This document shows, in pieces, positions 15,339 to 22,772 of a stretch of 34,663 nt of DNA. The stretch comes from JANYJJ01 sp038241115 (GTDB lineage Bacteria > Pseudomonadota > Gammaproteobacteria > Burkholderiales > Burkholderiaceae_C): contig JBBRGA010000017.1 in NCBI GenBank assembly GCA_038241115.1, positions 1 to 34,663 of the forward strand, read 5' to 3'. The notes beneath the pieces were generated by a model. The model was not told the origin of the DNA. It ran no database searches and worked only from the letters and a program-made list of their open reading frames with translations. Position 1 is the stretch's first letter, and each line of letters starts with the position of its first letter. The translations under genes were made by a program, and so were the position numbers.

Positions 15339-16811
15339 ATGATGCAAAAGCCAAAACAGACCCTCCAGTGGTCTGTTTTTTTCGTCTTGATTTTTCTTTC
15401 ACTGGCTGTGTTTTCAGCGACCGATGGCGCTCCAAAAAGCGCGCCCGCGGCCTCAGAAGCGACGCCTGCCGATGGCGCAGTGGCTCCGCTAAAACCTGCG
15501 GCTGAAGTCAAGGGCGACTTGGCCGGCCAGTCCGCGACGGGTCCCGGTCAGCGCATCTACGAGCGCGCTCGCCCACGTCTGCTGCAAGTGCGCACGCTGC
15601 TGAAAACACAGGACAGTCAATCGTCGGTGGGCTCAGGCTTTTTGGTAGACGAGGAGGGCCACATCGTCACCAACTACCACGTCATCAGTCAATTTGCGCA
15701 ACAACCGGGCCGCAACCGTTTGGTTTACGTGACGGTGGACGGCCAGCAAGGCGCGCTGCAATTGTTGGCCTTCGACGTCGTCCATGACCTCGCGCTGCTG
15801 AGGCCAGTCGATGCCAAACCGCTGGCGGGTCGCGGTGCCATTGCGCTGCGCCCAGCTGACGAGCCGCTGTCGCGCGGTGCCCGCATTTATTCCCTGGGCA
15901 ACCCGCTGGATGTCGGCTTCGCGGTGGCCGAAGGCAGCTACAACGGGCCGGTCGAGCGCAGCTTTTTAGACACGCTGTTTTTCGGTGGCTCGCTCAGCGC
16001 AGGCATGAGCGGTGGACCGGCGCTGGACGATGAGGGCCGCTTGATCGGCGTCAACGTGGCGGCGCGGCGCGACGGCGAACAGGTGAGTTTTTTGGTGCCC
16101 ACCGCACCGCTGCGTGCCCTGCTGGAACGTGGGCGTGTGGCCAAGCCCATCACGGCGCCGGCGTGGGCAGAAATCACCCGCCAACTGATGGGCCATCAGG
16201 CCGATCTGACCGCGCGTTTTGTGAAGTTGCCGTGGCGCGCAGCTGGCCATCCGCGCTACAACATTCCGGTGCCGCAAGAGCAATTCATGCGCTGCTGGGG
16301 TCGCGGTTCGCCGCAAAACTCGCGCGGCCTGCAGTTCGAGCGCTCCGATTGCGAAATGGACAGCCGGATTTTTGTCAGCGGTGCGCTGCTCACCGGCTTC
16401 ATCACCGTGCGCCACGAGGCTTATGACGGCAGCAAGCTGGGCACGCTGCGTTTCACCGAGCGCTACAGCAGCAGCTTCAACAATGAATTCATCGGTCGCG
16501 ACGACCGCCTTCGAACCGCGCCGCGCTGCATCGAACAGCAAATAGGCGGCACCGGCTTGCCGTTGAAAGCGGTGGTTTGCCTGCGCGCGTACAAGCGCCT
16601 GGAGGGCCTGCATGACCTCAGTGTTTTGGTGGCCACGCTGGACGGCAAGCAAGTCGGCGCGCAGGGCCGCCTGGACGCCTACGGCATCAGCCTGGCCAGC
16701 GCACAACGTTTGTCTCAACACTACCTCGACGGCTTTTCATGGACAGCCAACAACACAGCACCCCCACCCACGGCCACGCCCAAACCCGCAGTCACACCCG
16801 TGTCGCGCTGA
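15339..16811 (+). CDS. Exported trypsin-like serine protease
   Basis: The 490-residue product starts MMQKPKQTLQWSVFFVLIF, a classical signal peptide ending near SATDGA, then an Ala/Pro-rich linker to about residue 70. The trypsin-like domain (about 75-280) has His114 in VTNYHVIS, Asp150 in VVHDLALL and Ser224 in GMSGGPALDD, so the triad is complete; it resembles the HtrA/S1C group but has no PDZ domain. The C-terminal 200 residues, with several cysteines (CWGRG, FERSDCEMDS, PRCIEQQ, VCLRAY), match nothing I recognise, and the end is Pro/Thr-rich. ATG 15339 gives the best signal peptide and a GCAGG site upstream; ATG 15315 is possible. The last 73 bases overlap the FHA gene in another frame, suggesting the two products act together. 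Substrate unknown. Confidence 0.85.
   Translation: MMQKPKQTLQWSVFFVLIFLSLAVFSATDGAPKSAPAASEATPADGAVAPLKPAAEVKGDLAGQSATGPGQRIYERARPRLLQVRTLLKTQDSQSSVGSGFLVDEEGHIVTNYHVISQFAQQPGRNRLVYVTVDGQQGALQLLAFDVVHDLALLRPVDAKPLAGRGAIALRPADEPLSRGARIYSLGNPLDVGFAVAEGSYNGPVERSFLDTLFFGGSLSAGMSGGPALDDEGRLIGVNVAARRDGEQVSFLVPTAPLRALLERGRVAKPITAPAWAEITRQLMGHQADLTARFVKLPWRAAGHPRYNIPVPQEQFMRCWGRGSPQNSRGLQFERSDCEMDSRIFVSGALLTGFITVRHEAYDGSKLGTLRFTERYSSSFNNEFIGRDDRLRTAPRCIEQQIGGTGLPLKAVVCLRAYKRLEGLHDLSVLVATLDGKQVGAQGRLDAYGISLASAQRLSQHYLDGFSWTANNTAPPPTATPKPAVTPVSR
15353..15382 (+). terminator. Intrinsic-terminator-like hairpin inside the start of the protease gene
   Basis: A perfect 10-bp stem (AAAACAGACC at 15353-15362 pairing with GGTCTGTTTT at 15370-15379) encloses a 7-base loop and is followed by more T, giving a run of seven T at 15376-15382. 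It lies about 100 bases after the phaA stop and has the shape of a factor-independent terminator, although the stem is only moderately GC-rich. It falls within codons for the protease signal peptide, so it could also serve as an attenuator for the downstream genes. Confidence 0.55.
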
Positions 16812-17863
16812 TCGAACTCAGCGGCGTGCAGGCCGCTGCGGGGTCTGCTGCCAGTCCACGTGTGGCCCTGAGCAAGCGCTCGGTCGACGTGCTGGCATGG
16901 CCGCTGACGCTGGGCCGCTCGCTCGACAACCATGTCGTCATCGATGACCCGTTTGTCGCGCCTCACCATGCGCGCATCGATGTCGATGCTGCAGGCACGT
17001 TGATGCTCACCGTCCTCGAGACGGTCAATGGCGTAGAGATTGAAGGCAGCCGTCTCGATGCTGGGCAAAGCCTGGCGTTGGCGACAACGGGTTCGCGGCT
17101 GAAGCTTGGCCGTACGCAAATTCAACTGCGCCTGCCCGACGAAGTATTGGCACCCGAGCAAGCGCTTTCCACTAATGCTTCGTTTGCATCGACAGCGCCA
17201 CGCGCGCTGGACAGCGCGCGAAGCCGTGCGTGGCCATGGGTTGTTGGCGTGTCGTTGGTGGCGTTTGAAGCCGCAAGCCAATGGATCAGCCTGGACCCGG
17301 GTGCTGACTTCAGGGCCTGGCTGCCGATGCTGTTGGGCGGGCCTGTGGCCTTGGTGTTGTGGTGCGGTGTGTGGGCTTTGCTGTCCAAGCTGTTCAACCA
17401 CCACTTTGATTTTGGTGGTCACTTGAAGTTGGCTTTGCCTTGGGCCTTGGCCACAGCCGTGGCGGCGGCCTTGTGGCCCCAAGTTGCGGCGTCATTGGCC
17501 TTGCCGTCGCTGTGGCAGCTCACGCCTTTGATGTTGGCCGTGCTGGCGGCGTGGTGGGTGCGATCGCATTTGCTGCACGTGCTGCCGTCCAAAAGCCGGG
17601 CTGTGAGTGTGGGTGTGGCAGCCATGGCGTTTGGGGCGGTTGCGATCACTGCGGCGGGCAACTATCGCGCCCATGACAGTCTGAGCAGTGCGCCTTACAT
17701 GAGCACGCTGCCACTGCCAGCACTGAGCCTTGGCGGCGGTGCCAGCGGCTCCGGCGACGAGCAAAAATTGGTCGACGGTCTGGCACCCTTGGCCGCGCAG
17801 TTGGCGCTGCGGGTGAAGAAGGCGCGCGAGGACGAAGAGGACGCTGACGACGCTGCTGATTGA
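16739..17863 (+). CDS. Membrane protein with N-terminal FHA domain
   Basis: The 374-residue protein has an FHA-like domain at about residues 25-132: LTLGRSLDNHVVIDDPFV with Gly59-Arg60, then APHHARI, and NGVEIEG with Asn97-Gly98. FHA domains bind phosphothreonine. The Ser of the usual SxxH motif is Ala74 here, so binding may be altered. About five hydrophobic segments follow (roughly 164-182, 194-217, 231-255, 259-280 and 288-308), then a soluble tail ending in a Lys-Arg then Asp/Glu-rich stretch. The FHA domain is predicted cytosolic. The start at 16739 lies inside the protease gene; no other in-frame start keeps the first strand VALIEL. No recognised membrane family was identified. The pair with the exported protease suggests a signalling or quality-control unit across the membrane, which is inference. 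Confidence 0.75.
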   Translation: MDSQQHSTPTHGHAQTRSHTRVALIELSGVQAAAGSAASPRVALSKRSVDVLAWPLTLGRSLDNHVVIDDPFVAPHHARIDVDAAGTLMLTVLETVNGVEIEGSRLDAGQSLALATTGSRLKLGRTQIQLRLPDEVLAPEQALSTNASFASTAPRALDSARSRAWPWVVGVSLVAFEAASQWISLDPGADFRAWLPMLLGGPVALVLWCGVWALLSKLFNHHFDFGGHLKLALPWALATAVAAALWPQVAASLALPSLWQLTPLMLAVLAAWWVRSHLLHVLPSKSRAVSVGVAAMAFGAVAITAAGNYRAHDSLSSAPYMSTLPLPALSLGGGASGSGDEQKLVDGLAPLAAQLALRVKKAREDEEDADDAAD

Positions 17864-17954
17864 GCGCATGGACTGCCGGGTCAAGCCTTGTTTTTGACCA
17901 CGTTGCGGCAAAGTTGCGATCAAGCCTGACTGCCCAAACTGATCGGCCCAACGT

Positions 17955-18686
17955 TCACACCGCGCAATATTTTTCTTGGATTTCCTTGTCGGCCAGCAGC
18001 TCGGCACCCGTGCCGCTGTGGACCACGGCGCCTTGGTCCAGGATGTAGGCGCGGTCAGATACTTTCAGCGCGCGTTCGACGTTTTGTTCCACCAACAAAA
18101 TCGTGGTGCCTGCCGCCTTCATGCGCAGAAACAGTGCAAACATTTCGTCCACCAGCAGCGGCATGATGCCCTCCGAAGGCTCGTCCAGCAGGATCATCTT
18201 GGGACGCGCCATCATGGCTCGAGCAATCGCCAACATCTGCTGTTCACCACCCGACATCGACGTGCCTTCCTGGTCCAAACGCTCTTTCAGGCGCGGGAAG
18301 GTTTCAGCAATCTCGTCGATCATCCGGCCCATCTCAGATCGGTGGGCGCCCCATTTTTTATTGCCCAACTGTGTGCTGGCGGTGATGCCCAATTGCAGGT
18401 TTTCGCGAACCGTCAAACCCGGCACGATGCGCCGCTCTTCCGGCACGTAGGCCAAGCCCGCGTGGAAACGGGTGTGCGAAGCCTGACTCAACAGCTCGGC
18501 GCCGTCAAACATCACGCTGCCGCTGCGCTTGGCGATCAGGCCCATCACGGCGCGCAGCGTGGTGGTTTTGCCCGCGCCGTTGCGTCCCATCAGCGTGACG
18601 ATTTCGCCGGCGCGCACTTCCAGGTTCACGTCTTGCACCACGTGGCTGCGGTCGTACCAGGCGTTCAGGTTTTGGATGCGCAGCAT
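17955..18686 (-). CDS. livF: Branched-chain amino acid type ABC transporter, ATP-binding protein LivF
   Basis: The 243-residue ATPase belongs to the HAAT (Liv) import family. It has Walker A MGRNGAGKTTT, the signature MSGGEQQMLAIARA, Walker B MILLDEPSEG and the switch His replaced in the usual LivF way (LLVEQNVERAL). It would energise uptake with LivG. ATG 18686 is chosen because a GAGGG ribosome site lies upstream and the protein then starts MLRIQNLNAWY as in relatives; the frame is open to 18785 within the livG end. It lies 19 bases after livG and is the last gene of the Liv set, facing the convergent FHA gene. Confidence 0.93.
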   Translation of the reverse strand: MLRIQNLNAWYDRSHVVQDVNLEVRAGEIVTLMGRNGAGKTTTLRAVMGLIAKRSGSVMFDGAELLSQASHTRFHAGLAYVPEERRIVPGLTVRENLQLGITASTQLGNKKWGAHRSEMGRMIDEIAETFPRLKERLDQEGTSMSGGEQQMLAIARAMMARPKMILLDEPSEGIMPLLVDEMFALFLRMKAAGTTILLVEQNVERALKVSDRAYILDQGAVVHSGTGAELLADKEIQEKYCAV

Positions 18687-18705
18687 GATCAACCCTCGCT
18701 CAATT

Positions 18706-19488
18706 TCAAGATTCACCCAGGTACACGCGCCGCACCTCGGCGTTGTTGCGAATTTGATCGGGCGTGCCTTCGGCCAAAAACTCACCGTGGTGCAAGACGA
18801 TCAGACGCTCGCAAAGGCCCATCACCAACTTCATCTTGTGCTCCACCAACACCACGGTGCGCTGCGATGAAAGGGTGGTGATGAGTCGCATCATCACACC
18901 GGTTTCTTCAGGCGACATGCCGGCCGTGGGCTCGTCCATCAACAACAACACGGGCTCGCTGGCCAGCGCCATGGCAATTTCCAACGCGCGCTGCTGGCCG
19001 TGCGCCAAGTCTGCGGCCTGCTTGTCGCGCAGCGCTGCCAATCCCACGCTATCCAAGAGCGTGTCAGCTTTTTCGATCAGTGCCTTGTAGCTGGCGCGGG
19101 CGCGAAAGAGCTCGAATCTCGACTCGCGCATTTGCGCCGAAACGCGCACGTTTTCGTGGGCGCTGAGCTGCTTGAAAACATTGGTGATTTGAAAGCTCTT
19201 GGCAATGCCGATGCGCGCAAATCCGTGCTGCGGCGTGCCTGTGATGTCTTGACCCTGGAACTTGATGCGTCCGGCAGTGGGTACGAAGGCGCCGCTGGCA
19301 ACATTGAAAAATGTGCTTTTTCCCGCCCCGTTGGGGCCAATGATGGCCGTGAGTTGTCCCGGCTGAAATGCCACGCTCACGTTGTTCAGTGCGGTGAAAT
19401 TGCCAAAGCGCTGGGTGACGTTTTCAATTTCCAAAATGGGTGTCGCGGCGCTCATAGGCTGCTCATGTGTGGCTGATGCGTGGCTCAT
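18706..19488 (-). CDS. livG: Branched-chain amino acid type ABC transporter, ATP-binding protein LivG
   Basis: The 260-residue ATPase has Walker A GPNGAGKSTFF, the signature DLAHGQQRALEIA, Walker B LLLMDEPTAGM and the LivG C-terminal VYLGES. It pairs with LivF in a five-part importer. The start ATG 19488 overlaps the livM stop as ATGA, giving translational coupling; an internal ATG at 19455 (MSAATPILEIENV) would also give a normal protein. The frame is open much further upstream, but that part is antisense-free shadow of livM and not protein-like. Confidence 0.93.
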   Translation of the reverse strand: MSHASATHEQPMSAATPILEIENVTQRFGNFTALNNVSVAFQPGQLTAIIGPNGAGKSTFFNVASGAFVPTAGRIKFQGQDITGTPQHGFARIGIAKSFQITNVFKQLSAHENVRVSAQMRESRFELFRARASYKALIEKADTLLDSVGLAALRDKQAADLAHGQQRALEIAMALASEPVLLLMDEPTAGMSPEETGVMMRLITTLSSQRTVVLVEHKMKLVMGLCERLIVLHHGEFLAEGTPDQIRNNAEVRRVYLGES

Positions 19489-20486
19489 GTCGGGCTCTTG
19501 CGCATTGACCAATGCAGCACTGAACCCCACACGCCGCGCGGGAAAAACAGCACAAACACCATGAAGATCACGCCCACCACAGCCATCCAATGGGTGGTGA
19601 CGGCGGTGCTCACGTCTTCCAGATACAAGAAGACGGCGGCGCCCACAAACGGCCCAAAAAAGGTGCCCATGCCGCCCAGCAAGCACATCATCACCGCTTG
19701 GCCCGATTGCAAATAATGCAGTGAATCGATGGGCACGATCGACAAATGCAAGGCGCGCAATGCGCCTGCCAAACCGCACACCGTGGCCGACAGCACAAAC
19801 ACCAAAAGCTTGGCGCGGTTGACGTCGAAGCCACAAGCTGCGGTGCGCTTTTCGTTTTCGCGGATGGCCTCGATCACGGCGCCGAACGGCGAATTCAGCA
19901 GGCGCGAAATCAGCCAGAGTGCGGCTGCCACAAACACCAGGATCACGTAGTACTTGGTGGTCGGATTGAGAAAATCGACGCGCACACCCAATAAATCAAA
20001 GGCCTCTACTTTGATGCCACGAAGGCCGTTTTCGCCGCCGGTCCAGCGCTCGGCCTTGTAGAAGGCGTAGTAAACAATCTGCGCCAGCGCCAGGGTCACC
20101 ATGGAGAAGTAAATGCCCCGCGTGCGTATGGCCAAGTAGCCCATCACCACGCCCACTGCCGCTGATGCAGCCACGCCAACGAAGATGGCAGCCCACCACG
20201 GCACCCCGAAACTGACGATGGCAATGCCGCACAAATAACTGCCCACGCCCAAGAATGCCGCGTGCCCGAAAGACAGCATGCCGGTGTAGCCGAACAGCAA
20301 GTTGAAGCCCACCGCATACAGCCCGAAGATCAGGATGTTCACCGCCAACGCCTGGTAGGGCATGAGCAGCGGAAACACCAACAGCACTGCGATCACCGCG
20401 GCCACACGATGACGAACGATGAGGTTCATTGCCTTGCTGGTCTGACTCAAGCCATTCAAGCCATTCAAGCGACTCAAGCCACTCAT
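19485..20486 (-). CDS. livM: Branched-chain amino acid type ABC transporter permease LivM
   Basis: The 333-residue permease has about eight to ten hydrophobic segments and the family motifs GYTGMLSFGHAAFLGVGSY, AIRTRGIYFSMVTLALAQ and a C-terminal GGMGTFFGPFVGA. It forms the membrane channel with LivH. The ATG 20486 overlaps the livH stop as ATGA. This start gives an unusual N-terminus, MSGLSRLNGLNGLSQTSKA, coded by 9-bp repeats; ATG 20429 (MNLIVRHRV) just before the first membrane segment is the alternative. Substrates of such importers include branched-chain amino acids, amides and aromatic acids; the neighbours favour an aromatic-type substrate. Confidence 0.92.
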   Translation of the reverse strand: MSGLSRLNGLNGLSQTSKAMNLIVRHRVAAVIAVLLVFPLLMPYQALAVNILIFGLYAVGFNLLFGYTGMLSFGHAAFLGVGSYLCGIAIVSFGVPWWAAIFVGVAASAAVGVVMGYLAIRTRGIYFSMVTLALAQIVYYAFYKAERWTGGENGLRGIKVEAFDLLGVRVDFLNPTTKYYVILVFVAAALWLISRLLNSPFGAVIEAIRENEKRTAACGFDVNRAKLLVFVLSATVCGLAGALRALHLSIVPIDSLHYLQSGQAVMMCLLGGMGTFFGPFVGAAVFLYLEDVSTAVTTHWMAVVGVIFMVFVLFFPRGVWGSVLHWSMRKSPT

Positions 20487-20490
20487 CCCA
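20446..20490. repeat. Five 9-bp imperfect direct repeats across the livH/livM junction
   Basis: Units CTCAAGCCA, TTCAAGCCA, TTCAAGCGA, CTCAAGCCA and CTCATCCCA follow one another without gaps. They cover the livM start codon, the livH stop codon and the first livM codons, where they code a Leu-Asn-Gly type pattern. Confidence 0.8.
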
Positions 20491-21367
20491 TGGCTCCCGG
20501 CTTGCCAAACAAGCCCTGAGGTCGAATCAGCAGCACCACGGCCATCAATACAAAGATCGACAGCTCGGCCAAATCGGGAGCAAACAGCGAAGTCAAGCTG
20601 AACACCACGCCGACCAGCAGCCCCGCCACCCCTGCGCCGGGCAGCGAACCCATGCCGCCCACCACCGTGACCACAAACGACTCGGCCAGCACGCTGATGC
20701 CCATCTCGGGATTGACGGCCCTTGTGGGAGCGGCCAACGCGCCGGACAAACCGGCAATGGCGCAGCCGATGCCAAACACCAACAACCACACGCGGGAGAT
20801 GTCGGTGCCCAGGACACGCACGATTTCCGCGTCGCGTGAACCGGCTCGGATGATCAGGCCGTAGCGCGTTTTTTCAATAAACAGCCACAGCGCGACCACC
20901 ACCACGGCGGTGGCACCGATCAAAAACAAGCGGTATTTGGGAAAGAAGCCAAAGCCCAAATCCACCGCGCCGCGTAGCTCGGCTGGCGTGCTGGTGGGCA
21001 CGCCTTCGATGCCAAACGCAACCCGCATGGCCTCGACCATCACGTACGACAAACCAAACGTCAGCAGCAGCGGGTAGTCGATGCCGCTGCCGTACAAAGG
21101 CCGCACCAAAAAGCGCTCGACCACCAGGCCGACGGCACCTACCGCCAGCGGCGTGAGGATCAGGCTGAACCAAAAACTCCCGGTCAGGCCAAGGAAGTAA
21201 ACGCCCAAAAACGCGCCCACCATGAAGAAGGCGCCATGCGCAAAATTCACCACGGTGAGCATGCCGAAGATCAGCGACAAGCCCAGCGCCAACAGCGCGT
21301 AGATGGCGCCCAGCGCAATGCCCGTCATGAGTTGCAGGGCGAGCAGGGAAGGGGTGATTTCGGTCAT
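20483..21367 (-). CDS. livH: Branched-chain amino acid type ABC transporter permease LivH
   Basis: The 294-residue permease shows the LivH N-terminal GIALGAIYALLALGLSLIFG, then VVNFAHGAFFMVGAFLG, and ERFLVRPLYG. The EAA-like loop IIRAGSRDAEIVRVLGTD and GGMGSLPGAGVAGLLVGVV near the C-terminus fit the family. It starts 40 bases after livK and ends in an ATGA overlap with livM. Acts in the inner membrane with LivM. Identity as a Liv-family permease is secure; the transported compound is not. Confidence 0.93.
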   Translation of the reverse strand: MTEITPSLLALQLMTGIALGAIYALLALGLSLIFGMLTVVNFAHGAFFMVGAFLGVYFLGLTGSFWFSLILTPLAVGAVGLVVERFLVRPLYGSGIDYPLLLTFGLSYVMVEAMRVAFGIEGVPTSTPAELRGAVDLGFGFFPKYRLFLIGATAVVVVALWLFIEKTRYGLIIRAGSRDAEIVRVLGTDISRVWLLVFGIGCAIAGLSGALAAPTRAVNPEMGISVLAESFVVTVVGGMGSLPGAGVAGLLVGVVFSLTSLFAPDLAELSIFVLMAVVLLIRPQGLFGKPGAMG

Positions 21368-21407
21368 TGGATTCAGACGTGAGCGATGGTCGTTACAAAA
21401 AATCGAT

Positions 21408-22649
21408 TCAAGTCGAAATCTTGTGACCCATCTCTTCGCAGCTGCGCAAGTTGGCCTCGTTGGCGTTCTCGATCGCCAACACGTTGAAGACGTCGTACTT
21501 GTCTTTCATGGCCTTGGATTTCGACTCGACGATGACCACCGACTGGACCGACTGGTGATCGCACTTGCGGTAGAACTGGTCGCCCTTGTACCAGTTGTAT
21601 TTCAGCTGTCGCAGCGCAATGCTCACCGGAATGGAGTCGGTTGATTTGGAGTTCAGCACCGCCTGCAGCACGCTGCGCACACCGGCGTATCCCAAAGCGC
21701 CGTAGTCGCTCGGCACCGCACCGCCGTTGGCTTTGCGGAACTTGTCGTTGAAGGCTTTCGCGGCCGGAATTTTGTCTTCCATGCCCCAGTAGTAAGACGT
21801 GCCGCCCAGGATGCCTTCGAAGGCTTCGGCGCCACCGGCTTGGCGCGAGGTGTACAGCAGCACCGGTGCGATGACTTTGGTGTTGGCTTTCAAGCCGAAG
21901 TCGGTCACTTGTTTGGCCGAGTTGACGAGGTCGCGGCCAAAGTTGCACAGCACCAGCACATCGGGCTTCAAGGCCTGGATGCGCGGCAAAAACGCGGAGT
22001 AGTCGGCCACGCCCAAGGGGTGGCGGATGTCGGCCAGTGTGGTGGCGCCCAAAGGCGTTCCCGCGCGCTGAAAGCCGCGCACCATTTCGTGGCCGTAGGC
22101 GTAGTCGGCGGTGAGGTAGACGATTTTCTTGCCGAACTTGGGGAATGCGTAGCGCGCCACTGCGCCGGCGGTGAGGTGCGGGTTCAGCGCCTCATGGAAG
22201 GTGTACAGACTCCAGTCTTTGGCCTCGTTGATGGCGTCTGATTGGCTGATGGAGTTGAAAATAATTTTGCGGTCGCGCGCCACTGCGTTGATCGACAGTT
22301 GCGTGGCGGCCGAGAGCGAGCCGACGATGAAATTGACCTTGTCTTTCTCGATCAGCTCCAGCGTGCGCGTGGCGGCTTCACCGGGGTTGAGCTTGTCGTC
22401 ACGCACCAGCAGTTCGCACTTGCGGCCGCCAAATCCGCCGGCATCGTTGAATTCCTGAACGGCGATTTCAGCGGCGCGGACCTGGTCTTGCGCTTCGGCT
22501 GAAAACGCACCGGTCAACGGCACCGGGAATCCAATCTTGATCGGTGCGCCTTGCGCTTTGGCGATGTTGAAGAAGAAGGGCGACGCTGCCACCGCGCTGC
22601 CTGCGGTAATGAGGCGGCGACGGCGTGGATTGAACAGTGCGGTTGTCAT
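21408..22649 (-). CDS. livK: ABC transporter substrate-binding protein, Liv/amide-urea type
   Basis: The 413-residue protein starts MTTALFNPRRRRLITAGSA, an exported signal with a run of four arginines before the hydrophobic part, so Tat export is possible. Cleavage probably follows NIAKAQ. The mature part begins IKIGFPVPLTGAFSAEAQDQ, typical of type I periplasmic binding proteins of the HAAT family, and contains NFIVGSLSAATQLSINAVA and YLTADYAYGHEMVRGFQRAG. It resembles those serving amides or aromatic acids rather than classical LivJ, but the ligand is not predictable here. ATG 22649 has a GGAGA ribosome site six bases upstream, which decides the start over the longer frame to 22763. It heads the transporter genes and follows the FAD monooxygenase by 123 bases. 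Confidence 0.92.
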   Translation of the reverse strand: MTTALFNPRRRRLITAGSAVAASPFFFNIAKAQGAPIKIGFPVPLTGAFSAEAQDQVRAAEIAVQEFNDAGGFGGRKCELLVRDDKLNPGEAATRTLELIEKDKVNFIVGSLSAATQLSINAVARDRKIIFNSISQSDAINEAKDWSLYTFHEALNPHLTAGAVARYAFPKFGKKIVYLTADYAYGHEMVRGFQRAGTPLGATTLADIRHPLGVADYSAFLPRIQALKPDVLVLCNFGRDLVNSAKQVTDFGLKANTKVIAPVLLYTSRQAGGAEAFEGILGGTSYYWGMEDKIPAAKAFNDKFRKANGGAVPSDYGALGYAGVRSVLQAVLNSKSTDSIPVSIALRQLKYNWYKGDQFYRKCDHQSVQSVVIVESKSKAMKDKYDVFNVLAIENANEANLRSCEEMGHKIST

Positions 22650-22740
22650 TTTTTGTCTCCAAGGGTGGTTTACGAAGGGGGCGGTCGAAGAATCTGTGAT
22701 GAGTGGATCGGCGGTGAAGAGATTGGCTGTCAAGGTGTGC

Positions 22741-22764
22741 ATTGACGCGAATGCTGTTGTCAAT
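22741..22764. promoter_or_regulatory. Inverted repeat upstream of livK
   Basis: ATTGAC (22741-22746) and GTCAAT (22759-22764) form a 6-bp inverted repeat with a 12-base spacer in the livK upstream region. TTGACA hexamers occur on the minus strand at 22763-22758 and 22733-22728, but no good -10 element follows either. It may be a regulator site for an internal livK promoter; evidence is weak. Confidence 0.25.
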
Positions 22765-22772
22765 TGATGTCG

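Noticed and set aside
17879..17899. Inverted repeat GGTCAA...TTGACC between the FHA gene and livF as a terminator
   Set aside because: The stem has only six pairs and no T-run follows on either strand.
19489..19836. Upstream extension of the livG frame
   Set aside because: It overlaps livM in another frame, is not Liv-like, and the ATGA start at 19488 explains the gene.
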